Part shown: one piece after another, positions 17,166 through 26,397 of the stretch
Layout of the letters: every line of letters begins with the position of its first letter
Numbering within the stretch: the stretch's first letter is position 1
DNA from: Arenibacter sp. F20364
Lineage (GTDB): Bacteria > Bacteroidota > Bacteroidia > Flavobacteriales > Flavobacteriaceae
Assembly (NCBI RefSeq): GCF_023015905.1
Contig: NZ_JALKBD010000005.1
Coordinates: forward strand, 1-64,000
Length of the DNA stretch: 64,000 nt
Direction of reading: 5' to 3'
Notes under the pieces: generated by a model
Database searches by the model: none
Seen by the model: the letters and a program-made list of their open reading frames with translations, nothing else
What the model was told of the DNA's origin: nothing
Translations under genes and position numbers: made by a program

Positions 17166-17193
17166 CAAAACTAACTATTTTTACAATGTTCAA
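17166..17193 (-). promoter_or_regulatory. promoter of proS
   Basis: Leftward reading gives TTG (17191-17193), 17 bases, then TAGTTTTG (17166-17173), an exact TAnnTTTG element about 55 bases before the proS start. A near match on the other strand (TATTTTTA at 17176-17183) could serve the divergent gene at 17211, so the two promoters would overlap. Confidence 0.7.
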
Positions 17194-17210
17194 CAATTAA
17201 AATTACAGCG

Positions 17211-18443
17211 ATGATACATTCTCTACCCCACCGAAGAATACATATAGCAGCAACTGTTGTACTCCTTAGCATAGTATTGGTATCTTGCGGATCCTACCAG
17301 CAAGCCTCATATTATGATAATGATGGCATTTATTCCAGCAGAACAGAGCAAGTGCGCGTAACCGAACAACGGCCAAGAACGCAGCAACCAGCTCCAAAAC
17401 AAGACGCCTATGGTGATTATTTTGGACAAAAGGCCAATGAATATGGAGAAATTCTGGACAGTGAAGTATTTACCGATGTAGACGGCTATTATAGCGATAT
17501 GGAAACCGACAGCCTTAACTACGATCAGGATTTGAGCTATAATGGCGCCAACAATGACTATAACGGGTATGGTTCGTGGGGAGATAATGCCACCAACGTC
17601 AATATTAATGTATATGACAATTGGGGCTGGGGAGGCTCTCCTTTCGCTTGGGGTTATGGTGGTTTTTACGGTGGCTTCTACGGAGGCTATTATGGCTATC
17701 ACAACCCTTGGAGATGGAACCGTTACGGGTACGGATATGGTTGGAACAACTGGGGCTGGGGAGGCTATGGCTGGAACAACTGGGGCTGGGGAGGCTATGG
17801 TTGGGGCGGTTATTACAACCCATACTTTTATTCACCTTACAGACATTACCCATATTACTATTCCCGTAATAGATTTGGAAACAACTACTACAATAGAAGT
17901 TACGCTTACAACGCTAGCAGAAGGGGTATATACAACAACAATTCCAACCTTAGAAGCACTGCCTTAAGGGGTAGGTCGAATATCAGTACTGCAAACCGAA
18001 CAAGTAACAGCAGATACAGAAGCACCACATCGCGCAGCAATGTCGGAGTAGATGCTTTGGAAAGAAACAGATCCTACCGTACCAGTAGAAGCACAAGGGC
18101 GGTACCGAACTACAATAGCAGATCCAGAAGCAACCAGACATACAGAAGCAGCAGCCCCAGCAATAGCAATTATAGGGGCACGGCACCTAGAACTTCTACC
18201 TACAGAAGTTCGGGCAGCACTTCTTCAAGGTCTTCCAGCGGAACCTACAGAAGCTCTTCCCCATCAAGGTCTTCGAGTGGAACATATAGAAGCAGTTCCA
18301 GTAGCTCCCCATCAAGATCATCTAGTGGCACCTACAGAAGCTCCAGTAGCTCCAATCGTTCCAGTGGAAGTGTTAGAAGCTCTAGCAGCTCTTCTTCAAG
18401 ATCATCGTCATCCAGTAGTAGAAGCAGCGGAAGACGCAATTAG
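17211..18443 (+). CDS. low-complexity lipoprotein: Gly/Trp/Tyr/Asn-rich then Ser/Arg/Tyr-rich
   Basis: This 410-residue protein has a lipoprotein signal peptide (VLVSCGSYQ, Cys26) and no recognisable enzyme domain. Residues about 130-225 are dominated by Gly, Trp, Tyr and Asn, with WGWGGYG-type repeats. Residues about 230-410 are mostly Ser, Arg, Thr and Tyr, with many YRSSS and TYRSS units. The C-terminal half is strongly basic and probably disordered. Similar Bacteroidetes proteins are often mislabelled vitellogenin-like; the function is unknown. An outer-membrane or surface location is inferred from the lipobox. It lies divergent from proS and 46 bases before the FadL-like gene. The start at ATG 17211 gives a normal signal peptide. 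Confidence 0.8.
   Translation: MIHSLPHRRIHIAATVVLLSIVLVSCGSYQQASYYDNDGIYSSRTEQVRVTEQRPRTQQPAPKQDAYGDYFGQKANEYGEILDSEVFTDVDGYYSDMETDSLNYDQDLSYNGANNDYNGYGSWGDNATNVNINVYDNWGWGGSPFAWGYGGFYGGFYGGYYGYHNPWRWNRYGYGYGWNNWGWGGYGWNNWGWGGYGWGGYYNPYFYSPYRHYPYYYSRNRFGNNYYNRSYAYNASRRGIYNNNSNLRSTALRGRSNISTANRTSNSRYRSTTSRSNVGVDALERNRSYRTSRSTRAVPNYNSRSRSNQTYRSSSPSNSNYRGTAPRTSTYRSSGSTSSRSSSGTYRSSSPSRSSSGTYRSSSSSSPSRSSSGTYRSSSSSNRSSGSVRSSSSSSSRSSSSSSRSSGRRN
17741..17800 (+). repeat. 30-bp tandem repeat inside the low-complexity lipoprotein gene
   Basis: Two adjacent 30-base units (17741-17770 and 17771-17800) differ at the first base only. They encode WNNWGWGGYG twice. A partial unit also occurs near 17620. They show that the Gly/Trp-rich region grows by slippage or unequal exchange. 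Confidence 0.85.
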
Positions 18444-18489
18444 AAAACATGGCCCCTTATTTCAATAAAAACTTTCTAAATTAAATAAA

Positions 18490-19998
18490 ATGAAAAGGAA
18501 TTACACTTTCATTCTACTATTGGTATGTGCATTTGCCAGCGCTCAGAACATCAACGATGTTCTAAGGCTGAACGCAGAGAGTTCCTATGGAACAGCACGT
18601 TTTCAAGGATTAAATGGCGCATTTGGTGCCTTGGGAGGTGATTTATCATCCCTAAACGTCAACCCAGCTGGTTCGGCTGTTTTTAACAATAGCTTGCTAT
18701 CCTTAACGGGATCAAATTACAATGTTAAAAATGATGCCGGCTATTACAACGGTAACTCCAGCACCTCTTTAAATTCACTGGATCTTAATCAAGTTGGAGG
18801 TGTTTTTGTATTCAAAAGTACCGATTCCAATTCTCCTTGGAAAAAACTTGCATTGGCATTTAACTATGATCTCATCAAAAATTTTGACGAAGACCTATTT
18901 GTTGCCGGGAATAGCGACCAGGGAATTGACAATTACTTTTTGGATTTGGCCAATGGAGTCCCATTTGGACCTCTTTTGATCCAGGATGGGGAGTTTATCG
19001 AAGAAGCCTACCTAGATATTGGAGCCAGTCTGGGATTTGTGGACCAACAAGCATTTTTGGGATACTACGGGGGTATAATAGACCCAGTAGATTTCTTGGA
19101 CGATAATAATACCGATTATATATCCAATGCCAAATACGGTACAGTAAACCAAAATTACTCCCAGAGCACTTCGGGATATAATAGTAAATTTACGGCCAAC
19201 TTGGCTTCGCAGTATGGCGACAATATATATTTGGGAGCATCCTTGAACATCCACAGTGTATTTATGGACAAGCTCACCCAAATATCCGAAAGAGGCTTTG
19301 ATGCCGATTCGGAAATTCAGACTATCACCTTCGATAACTTTCTTAGGACCCAGGGAAATGGGTTTTCCTTTAGTTTGGGTGCCATTGGAAAATTGAACGA
19401 AAACTTCAGGATAGGCGGCAGTTATCAATCGCCAACCTGGTACCAATTATCGGATGAAACCTCTCAAAAAATAAATTCCGATCTGGCCGATAGCGATATT
19501 TCCTTTATCAATTTTAACATCATAAATGTTTTTGAGGATTACACTATCAAAATACCTGGAAAATTAACCGGGAGTTTAGCCATGATCTTTGGCCGGGATG
19601 GTCTTATTAGTTTCGATTATAGTTATCAGGACATGTCCAAAGCCGAGTTAAGGCCTGGATCAGATCCAAGTTTTGCCTCGGAAAACGACTTTATATCGGA
19701 TAAGCTAAGTACTGTTTCAACCTTTAGATTGGGTGGGGAATACCGAATTGAAGCCCTAAGTTTAAGAGCAGGATACAGATTTGAACAAAGTCCGTATGCC
19801 AATGGGGGAACCATAGGAGATTTGAATGGTTATTCAGGAGGAATCGGTTACAACTTTGGAGGAAGTAGGCTAGACCTATCTTACAACTACTCCACTCAGG
19901 ACATAAACAAACAGTTGTTTGATGTTGGCCTTCCCACACCGGCCAGTATTACCAATAAAAATTCTGTAGTAAGTTTAGGATATACCCTAAACTTCTAA
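18490..19998 (+). CDS. outer-membrane transport barrel, FadL/OmpP1 family
   Basis: This 502-residue protein has a signal peptide cleaved after about ASAQ. Its mature N-terminus (ARFQGLNGAFGALGGDLSSL, then NVNPAGSAVF) is the hallmark of FadL/OmpP1-type proteins in Bacteroidetes, where the first strands and a plug carry a conserved NPAG motif. The rest is alternating beta strand with aromatic residues, ending SLGYTLNF, a normal terminal strand for barrel insertion. The family takes up hydrophobic compounds such as fatty acids or aromatics; Bacteroidetes members are often called hemin receptors without proof. It follows the low-complexity lipoprotein gene and is closed by a strong terminator. 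Confidence 0.85.
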   Translation: MKRNYTFILLLVCAFASAQNINDVLRLNAESSYGTARFQGLNGAFGALGGDLSSLNVNPAGSAVFNNSLLSLTGSNYNVKNDAGYYNGNSSTSLNSLDLNQVGGVFVFKSTDSNSPWKKLALAFNYDLIKNFDEDLFVAGNSDQGIDNYFLDLANGVPFGPLLIQDGEFIEEAYLDIGASLGFVDQQAFLGYYGGIIDPVDFLDDNNTDYISNAKYGTVNQNYSQSTSGYNSKFTANLASQYGDNIYLGASLNIHSVFMDKLTQISERGFDADSEIQTITFDNFLRTQGNGFSFSLGAIGKLNENFRIGGSYQSPTWYQLSDETSQKINSDLADSDISFINFNIINVFEDYTIKIPGKLTGSLAMIFGRDGLISFDYSYQDMSKAELRPGSDPSFASENDFISDKLSTVSTFRLGGEYRIEALSLRAGYRFEQSPYANGGTIGDLNGYSGGIGYNFGGSRLDLSYNYSTQDINKQLFDVGLPTPASITNKNSVVSLGYTLNF

Positions 19999-20020
19999 AG
20001 AACACTATATTTTAGAAACG

Positions 20021-20048
20021 AAAAAGACGGGTATTTCCCGTCTTTTTT
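20021..20048 (+). terminator. rho-independent terminator after the FadL-like gene
   Basis: Arms AAAAAGACGGG and CCCGTCTTTTTT surround the loop TATTT. It begins 23 bases after the stop codon. The A-tract on the other side could also make it work leftward, but the leftward gene at 20151 ends over 100 bases away. Confidence 0.9.
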
Positions 20049-20150
20049 ATATCGCATAAATGGTCTCAAGCCTTAAGGAGACGTTGGTTCACCTATCGTA
20101 TTTCCATTTACCTACAGCTTTTGAAATATTGGCCTCCACCAATAATTTGA

Positions 20151-21587
20151 TTATCGCTTCAAGGTAAAGTGGGTCCTAATAGAGCGCGCCACTATAATTC
20201 CGTCTTCATCACGGGAATAATCCATCCTAAACCAATAGTCCGATGAAGGCAAGGGTCTTCCATTAAAGGTGCCATCCCACCCTATTGTAGTTTCATCAAT
20301 TTGCTTAAGGAGTTTGCCGTAACGATCAAATATAAATACAACGGGGTCGATCAAGGTCGAGATTCCATAAACATTCCAACGGTCGTGGATGCCATCGGCA
20401 TTGGGCGTAAAAAATTTGGGATAGCCCACCACCAAGAATTCGATAGGCTCCGTAATTCCACAGCCATTTTTATCATTTATGATAACGGTATTTACCCCTG
20501 GCGGCACATTGTTAAAGACGGGGTCATCCTGAAACTCCCCGCCGTTAATGGCATATTCATAACTACCGTCCGGGTTCGCCACCACTATTTCCACAATATT
20601 GTTATCGGAAAGATCATCCCTAACGATTACTTCCTGAAGGACAGGCGTACCGAAATAGGTAATCAATATATCATCCCTAACCTCCTGACCAAAACTATTG
20701 GTAATCAAAACAAAATACCGCCCAGAATTGGGGCTGCTCACCACCAATTCCGCATTTGAAGGTCCAGATCCCGGCAGGGTGGCATCAATAGTACCGTCAT
20801 CATCGTAATCCACCGTCCATTCAATACTTGCAATATCAGGTCCAACGGGAGAATTTAAAGCAGATAAGGTAATGTCCGGATCATCCTCACAGGCAATAAT
20901 ATCCAGTCCTAAAAACTCGTCCCTCAAAGTACAATCCAACGCGTTATTCTGATCGGCATCCACGGAACTGCCCGTAAAAGTTAACATAAAAGATTCGGCC
21001 TCATCGTCAAAATTGGTATTCCAGTTATTTATAAGAATATAATAGATTTCTCCAGCCTGTACATCCAACCATTCATCATAAGTGTTTTGACTTTGCTTTA
21101 AAAATGGAGCACCCACATCCCCATTCTCCGGATTAATTCCTAATCCCGTAAAACGCGTGTTATTGGTTTCGTAATTACAACGAATGGGCTCAATACTGCC
21201 AGTTCCAATTCCCAAGCAATCCACATCCGGTCCATAGACCGCAAAATCCCATTCCGCAGTAATAGTATTACCGGTAACCGGTAGGGCTTCTATATCAAAA
21301 CCGACCTGCCCATCGGTTCCAGCCCTAAATACATACCATGAGGTGTTATTTTCTATGTTCGCGGAAATATTACTCCCTTTTTCAAGACATCCCGTTTGCC
21401 GAACAACGTCTGGATCAAAATCATCTATACCCCCACCATCTGCCGTACCCATAATGGGAGCATCGGCACAAACAGGAATAGCACTCCTACAATCAGGTGA
21501 GTTTTGTGCATCTATATTACTGACAAACAGAAACATAATGCATATAGAACAAATAAGTGTCCGCATAGAAATTGGGGCTAAAAACAT
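20151..21587 (-). CDS. T9SS type B sorting domain protein (gliding-motility-type C-terminus)
   Basis: This 478-residue secreted protein has a signal peptide (cleavage after about NIDAQ) and a cysteine-containing N-domain (CRSAIPVCADAPI, WYVFRAGTDGQVGFDIEALP). Ig-like or PKD-like strands follow. The type B sorting domain at the end has YPKFFTPNADGIHDRWNVYG, then IFDRYGKLLKQ, GWDGTFNGRPLPSSDYWF and a final HFTLKR. It should be exported by the type IX system to the cell surface or medium. The gene lies directly downstream of a longer paralogue (21793-23598) sharing the same N-domain and sorting domain. No enzyme motif was seen; an adhesive or structural role is a guess. Confidence 0.9.
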   Translation of the reverse strand: MFLAPISMRTLICSICIMFLFVSNIDAQNSPDCRSAIPVCADAPIMGTADGGGIDDFDPDVVRQTGCLEKGSNISANIENNTSWYVFRAGTDGQVGFDIEALPVTGNTITAEWDFAVYGPDVDCLGIGTGSIEPIRCNYETNNTRFTGLGINPENGDVGAPFLKQSQNTYDEWLDVQAGEIYYILINNWNTNFDDEAESFMLTFTGSSVDADQNNALDCTLRDEFLGLDIIACEDDPDITLSALNSPVGPDIASIEWTVDYDDDGTIDATLPGSGPSNAELVVSSPNSGRYFVLITNSFGQEVRDDILITYFGTPVLQEVIVRDDLSDNNIVEIVVANPDGSYEYAINGGEFQDDPVFNNVPPGVNTVIINDKNGCGITEPIEFLVVGYPKFFTPNADGIHDRWNVYGISTLIDPVVFIFDRYGKLLKQIDETTIGWDGTFNGRPLPSSDYWFRMDYSRDEDGIIVARSIRTHFTLKR

Positions 21588-21792
21588 ACTTAAATCAAGT
21601 ATAATAACTCTTATGAAAAAGATTTAGTATACCTAAGGTCTATTTTATCAAAAAAAATTGAACCCTGCCACATGCATTCGTTGAGACTATAGACAATCCC
21701 AGATACCCATCGTTTATTGGTGTATATTAAATTGTATTTGCGAAAAAAGTCAATAAGGTAGAATTAAATTACATTCCTTGACCTATTTACTA

Positions 21793-23598
21793 TTAGCGTT
21801 TTAAAGAAAAATGATTATTTACATACTTGGCCATGATGCGTTGTCCATTCTGATCCATATAACTAAGCTTAAACCAATAATCATCCGAAGGCAATGCCAC
21901 ACCATTATAGGTGCCATCCCACCCCATGCTATTCTTGGACAATTGTTTAAGCAATTTGCCATACCTGTCATAAACCGTTAATACAGGATTTTCCAAACTG
22001 GAAATACCTACAATATTCCAAACATCGTTGGCCCCGTCTCCATTTGGAGTAAAGAACTTGGGATACCCTACCACAACTATGGTTTCCGAAGCAGTACCGC
22101 AACCATTTAAATCGTTCAACGTTACTTTGTGCATTCCCGAAAGTACCTTATAAAATATATTGTCTGACTGGTAAGCTCCGTCATCCAGGCTAAATTCAAA
22201 ATCACCCTCCCTATCGGGTACAATTGTAATGGTATTGTTATCCTGCATGTCCTCAATCACCACCTCCTCAATATGCGGTGTATTTGAGTCATATACGGTA
22301 ATTACAAAAGTATTGTCGCAAGCCGAAACGCCAAGTTTATCGGTAATTGTCAAGGAGTATTCCCCTCCTTCGTCCACGGTTATACTCGAAGTTAACTCGC
22401 CAGTACTCCAATGATAATTATAATCTGGATCTGGAACCATCTCCCCTATCACAGCATTAAGTTCCCCTTCACAGAGAAAGACCTCCCATGGAAAACTGTG
22501 AGTCAAAGGTTCGTGAACAGTAATTTTAAAATCTTGGGAAGCGTCATAACATCTGGGATTTTGAACCGAGGTGGCCCTTATGTATATCTGTTGTTCCCCG
22601 GTCTTAAGCTTATATTCCAAAGGCAGGGCATTCACTCCTGCATCCGCATCGTCAAAACTGACGTGATAGGAAATAATTACCTCGTTGCCAAGCTGACCGC
22701 CCAAGGCCATTTGGTCCTTGTCGCTCAAATTAAAATATTCGGAATCCAGACAAAGGTGCTCATCATCTACCGAAGAAGCTATAGGTGCTTCGGAAAAGCC
22801 AACTTGTACATCACTAATAATATTATTCTGGGATTGGGTAATGGCCTCCACCCGGTAAAAAGCAGCTTCCTGTACATTCAATGTAGCCGAGACTTCCCCG
22901 GGTATAACGGTATACCCATTTCCAACATTCTTGTACCACGTATAACTTACCACATCGACAGTGGTGGCATCCAAAACAATATTTTCATTGTTACAAGCGG
23001 CAATTGGAGGCCCTAAAAGATTATTGATTATGGAACAATCCAAGGCGTCATATGGGTTGGTAACAAAAATTTGACCTGTGAACTGAATGGAAAACCCGGA
23101 ATTAATATTACTAAAATTATTGACCAATAGGTAGTAGTCCTCACCGGGCAAAACTTCCAACCAATCCTCATATTGAACATTATCCGTAGCCCCTTGGGGG
23201 TCTACCCCTACACCTATAAAACTATTGGCTTCCCTGTTATCAAAAAAATTGCACCTTATTGGGTCGCCCAGGGAATTGCAATCACTGGCCCTATACAAGG
23301 CAAAGTCCCAATCTTCATTGGAATCGAAACCAATATTAAATCCCAATTGCCCTGAAGCACCTGTCTTAAATCTATACCAGGCGGCATTGGATTCAATTGC
23401 CCCAGAAAGAGTTTTTTCCAAACAACCTGATTTGGCGGCACCTTTAAAGTCATCGGCACCAAAGCCATTGGTACCCCCGTTGACCGGTGTATTGTTACAG
23501 ATAGGCACGGCATTTGAACAATCCGATGCCACTTGGGCTATAGCCAAAGTAGTACCTAGACACCAAATAATACCAAAAACGACAACCAACCTGTTCAT
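21793..23598 (-). CDS. T9SS type B sorting domain protein, longer paralogue
   Basis: The 601-residue product repeats the plan of its downstream neighbour. It has a signal peptide (TLAIAQ), an N-domain with CSNAVPICNNTPVNGG and WYRFKTGASGQLGFNI, and at least two further beta-rich domains. The C-terminal type B sorting domain has YPKFFTPNGDGANDVWNIVG, then VYDRYGKLLKQL, GWDGTYNGVALPSDDYWFKL and a final HFSLKR. The extra length relative to the neighbour lies in the middle domains. It is likely a surface or secreted protein of unknown ligand. A TAnnTTTG element sits just upstream. Some 205 bases separate it from the paralogue, so co-transcription is possible but not certain. Confidence 0.9.
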   Translation of the reverse strand: MNRLVVVFGIIWCLGTTLAIAQVASDCSNAVPICNNTPVNGGTNGFGADDFKGAAKSGCLEKTLSGAIESNAAWYRFKTGASGQLGFNIGFDSNEDWDFALYRASDCNSLGDPIRCNFFDNREANSFIGVGVDPQGATDNVQYEDWLEVLPGEDYYLLVNNFSNINSGFSIQFTGQIFVTNPYDALDCSIINNLLGPPIAACNNENIVLDATTVDVVSYTWYKNVGNGYTVIPGEVSATLNVQEAAFYRVEAITQSQNNIISDVQVGFSEAPIASSVDDEHLCLDSEYFNLSDKDQMALGGQLGNEVIISYHVSFDDADAGVNALPLEYKLKTGEQQIYIRATSVQNPRCYDASQDFKITVHEPLTHSFPWEVFLCEGELNAVIGEMVPDPDYNYHWSTGELTSSITVDEGGEYSLTITDKLGVSACDNTFVITVYDSNTPHIEEVVIEDMQDNNTITIVPDREGDFEFSLDDGAYQSDNIFYKVLSGMHKVTLNDLNGCGTASETIVVVGYPKFFTPNGDGANDVWNIVGISSLENPVLTVYDRYGKLLKQLSKNSMGWDGTYNGVALPSDDYWFKLSYMDQNGQRIMAKYVNNHFSLKR

Positions 23599-23623
23599 GA
23601 ATACCTACAAAATTTGGGAATTT

Positions 23624-23631
23624 CAAAAGTA
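23624..23631 (-). promoter_or_regulatory. -7 element for the 601-residue T9SS gene
   Basis: TACTTTTG on the minus strand matches TAnnTTTG exactly and lies 26 bases before the start codon. No TTG is present at the usual upstream distance. Confidence 0.5.
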
Positions 23632-23704
23632 ACCCCCCATTTTTGTTAACACTAATTTATGTTGTGTAACTAAGCAAACATGGTATAAAGTGGCATATAA
23701 TGTA

Positions 23705-23712
23705 TATCTTTG
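23705..23712 (+). promoter_or_regulatory. -7 element for folE
   Basis: TATCTTTG matches TAnnTTTG exactly. Because transcription would start just after it, the in-frame ATG at 23700 cannot be the true start and the ATG at 23736 is favoured. Confidence 0.55.
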
Positions 23713-23735
23713 CTGCCTTAAAAAGCAATATTTTA

Positions 23736-24416
23736 ATGAAAATCGACAACGCATTGGAAAAGCATTTTGAAGAGTTAGGGGACGATCACGTTTCCGCTGC
23801 TGAGGACACACCTTTACGTAAGGATGCATTTGTGCTAAGTGATGAGGAAAAAATAGCCCGCATCAGGGGCAGTGTAAACGAAATAATGCTGACTTTGGGC
23901 CTTGACCTAGAGGATGACAGCCTAAAGGGAACACCAAATAGGGTGGCCAAAATGTTCGTCCAAGAAATTTTTGGGGGACTAAATCCTAAAAAACGGCCTA
24001 AATCCTCCACCTTTGACAATAAATACAAGTACGGTGAAATGTTGGTGGAAAAAAACATTACACTCTATTCCACCTGCGAGCATCATTTGTTACCTATTGT
24101 GGGAAAAGCCCACGTGGCCTATATATCCAAAGGAACGGTTGTAGGACTATCCAAAATGAACAGGATCGTGGATTATTACGCAAAAAGACCACAGGTCCAA
24201 GAGCGACTAAATATTCAGATCGTAAGAGAACTTCAAGAGGTTTTAGGTACGGAAGATGTTGCCTGTGTTATAGACGCCAAACATTTATGTGTAAATTCCC
24301 GCGGTATACGTGATATTGAAAGCAGTACCGTAACGGCCGAATACGGCGGTAAATTTAAAGAAGAGGCCGTTAGACGAGAATTTTTGGACTATATAAACAT
24401 TGATACTAAATTTTAA
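23736..24416 (+). CDS. folE: GTP cyclohydrolase I
   Basis: The enzyme converts GTP to dihydroneopterin triphosphate, the first step of tetrahydrofolate synthesis. The 226-residue protein has the zinc and active-site segment STCEHHLLPIVGKAHVAYI, the VVGLSKMNRIVDYYAKRPQVQ segment (split here as VVGLSKMNRI and VDYYAKRPQVQ), and the late CVIDAKHLCVNSRGIRD motif. An ATG at 23700 would add 12 residues but overlaps the promoter element, and 226 residues is the usual family length. The stop is immediately followed by cysS, whose ATG is 15 bases later, so the two genes probably share a transcript. Confidence 0.96.
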   Translation: MKIDNALEKHFEELGDDHVSAAEDTPLRKDAFVLSDEEKIARIRGSVNEIMLTLGLDLEDDSLKGTPNRVAKMFVQEIFGGLNPKKRPKSSTFDNKYKYGEMLVEKNITLYSTCEHHLLPIVGKAHVAYISKGTVVGLSKMNRIVDYYAKRPQVQERLNIQIVRELQEVLGTEDVACVIDAKHLCVNSRGIRDIESSTVTAEYGGKFKEEAVRREFLDYINIDTKF

Positions 24417-24431
24417 TTGTCCCGCTTAAAA

Positions 24432-25913
24432 ATGCCTTTGTACCAAACTCAAAAATTAAAAGTTTACAATTCCCTTTCGGGAAAAAAAGAAGATTTTGAA
24501 CCTCTAAGCGAGGGTTATGTAGGAATGTACGTCTGTGGACCTACCGTTTACAGCAATGTACATTTGGGCAACTGCCGTACCTTCATGTCTTTCGATATGA
24601 TCTTCAGGTATTTAAAGCATTTGGGATACAAGGTGCGTTACGTCCGGAATATTACAGATGCCGGACATTTGGAAAACGATGCGGAAGACGGTGAGGATAA
24701 GATTGCAAAAAAAGCGCGATTGGAACAATTGGAGCCAATGGAAGTGGTACAACAATATACCCTAGATTTCCACGGAATACTGCAAAAATTCAACTTATTG
24801 CCCCCAAGTATTGAGCCTACCGCTACCGGGCATATTATAGAGCAAATAGAAATCATAAAGAATATTCTAGAAAAAGGATATGCCTACGAAATTAACGGGT
24901 CTGTTTATTTCGATGTTGAGAAATTCAACAAAACCAATGAGTACGGTAAACTAAGCGGGAGAAAATTGGAGGATATGATTGCCAATACGCGGGAATTGGC
25001 TGCTCAGGACGAAAAAAAGAGCCCTCAGGATTTTGCTTTATGGAAAAAGGCGGAAACCCAGCATATTATGCGCTGGCCCTCGCCTTGGGGCGATGGTTTT
25101 CCAGGATGGCATCTGGAATGTACTGCCATGAGTACCAAGTATCTGGGAGAAACTTTTGATATACATGGCGGGGGTATGGACCTTAAATTTCCACATCACG
25201 AATGTGAAATTGCCCAGGCCGAAGCTTGTAACGGTCATGCTCCTGTAAAATATTGGCTACATGCCAATATGTTGACCTTGAACGGTAAAAAAATGGCCAA
25301 GTCCACTGGAAATAACATCTTGCCCAATGAGATGTTTTCCGGAGAAAACAACATTCTAAGCAAACCATACACTCCTTCTGTAGTGCGCTTCTTTATGATG
25401 CAGGCACACTATACCAGTATTTTGGATTTAAGTGACGAGGCACTTTCCGCATCCGAAAAAGGGTTTCAGAAGTTGATGGATGCCATAAGTAGCTTGGAAA
25501 AACTAACTACCAGTTCATCTTCCAGCTTCAATGTGGAGGAATGGAAACAGAAGGGTTACGATGCCATGAACGATGATTTCAACACCCCCATGCTTACGGC
25601 CAATTTATTTGAAGCTGTGAAGCACATCAATTTAATAAAAGAAGGCAAGGAAACAATAACAGAAAAAGACAAGGAACTTTTTATTGAGACCATGCATAAT
25701 TTTGTTTTTGATATATTGGGATTGGAAAATCAGAACAGTGCTATGCTAAATTCGGATAAATTAGGCAATGTAATTGGCCTACTCATCCAATTGCGAAATG
25801 AAGCACGGGCCAATAAGGACTTCTCCACATCGGACAAAATAAGGGATCAATTGGCGGAGATGGGCATTCAATTGAATGATGGTAAAGACGGCACCACCTT
25901 TAGTCTTTCTTAA
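24432..25913 (+). CDS. cysS: cysteinyl-tRNA synthetase
   Basis: This class I enzyme charges tRNA-Cys. The 493-residue product begins [14 protein letters not shown]. It has the [16 protein letters not shown] segment, with HLGN in the HIGH position, and the [12 protein letters not shown] loop as the KMSKS variant KMAKS. Zinc-binding cysteine and histidines are present (the CGPT cysteine and [10 protein letters not shown]). A TTG at 24417 directly abutting the folE stop could extend the frame by five residues; the ATG at 24432 is preferred because it gives the family's usual N-terminus. The C-terminal DALR-like region is complete. Confidence 0.97.
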   Translation: MPLYQTQKLKVYNSLSGKKEDFEPLSEGYVGMYVCGPTVYSNVHLGNCRTFMSFDMIFRYLKHLGYKVRYVRNITDAGHLENDAEDGEDKIAKKARLEQLEPMEVVQQYTLDFHGILQKFNLLPPSIEPTATGHIIEQIEIIKNILEKGYAYEINGSVYFDVEKFNKTNEYGKLSGRKLEDMIANTRELAAQDEKKSPQDFALWKKAETQHIMRWPSPWGDGFPGWHLECTAMSTKYLGETFDIHGGGMDLKFPHHECEIAQAEACNGHAPVKYWLHANMLTLNGKKMAKSTGNNILPNEMFSGENNILSKPYTPSVVRFFMMQAHYTSILDLSDEALSASEKGFQKLMDAISSLEKLTTSSSSSFNVEEWKQKGYDAMNDDFNTPMLTANLFEAVKHINLIKEGKETITEKDKELFIETMHNFVFDILGLENQNSAMLNSDKLGNVIGLLIQLRNEARANKDFSTSDKIRDQLAEMGIQLNDGKDGTTFSLS

Positions 25914-25936
25914 ACGAGGCTGCAATTTTTAATACT

Positions 25937-26167
25937 ATGGCATTTATAAAAAAAATATTAATTGCCCCATTTGTACTATTGGTGAAATTTTATCAGAATT
26001 TTATCTCACCCCTTACCCCGGCCTCCTGTCGCTATTCCCCCACCTGTTCACAATACACTTTGGAGGCCCTACAAAAACACGGATTGTTCAAAGGAGGTTG
26101 GCTAGCCCTAAAGAGAATTTTTAGTTGCCACCCTTGGGGAGGAAGTGGATATGACCCCGTTCCATAG
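25937..26167 (+). CDS. yidD: membrane protein insertion efficiency factor YidD
   Basis: The 76-residue protein shows the YidD signature: an N-terminal amphipathic segment, then [19 protein letters not shown] and a final [13 protein letters not shown]. YidD aids YidC-dependent membrane protein insertion. It lies 23 bases after cysS and probably belongs to the same transcript. The product is full length. Confidence 0.95.
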   Translation: MAFIKKILIAPFVLLVKFYQNFISPLTPASCRYSPTCSQYTLEALQKHGLFKGGWLALKRIFSCHPWGGSGYDPVP

Positions 26168-26397
26168 TTGCCTTGTTACCTCTTTTCTAGTTTCCAGTTC
26201 TGTTTTCCAGCTCCAAAATAATTATCGAAATCTACATGGAGCTACTGTAATATCAGTACACTTCCGTAATCATATAGTGATTCATTGATATATTGTTTTA
26301 ATTATAAATTGATCCAATACCAGATTTCCAAATTAACCTATTTCCGCCCACCATTCTTTGCAGTATTTACTTATCTTAGTCCCTTAAAAAATTGTAG

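Noticed and set aside
17542-18468. other-frame open readings through the low-complexity lipoprotein gene
   Set aside because: They arise from the skewed codon usage of the repeats; only the frame with a signal peptide and lipobox is a credible protein.
20114-20130. CAGCTTTTGAAATA, shared with the right end of the insertion sequence
   Set aside because: The match is limited to 14 bases with no second end or transposase remnant nearby, so it is taken as chance.
23700-23735. upstream ATG as start of folE
   Set aside because: An exact TAnnTTTG promoter element lies inside this stretch, and the extra 12 residues are not part of the family.
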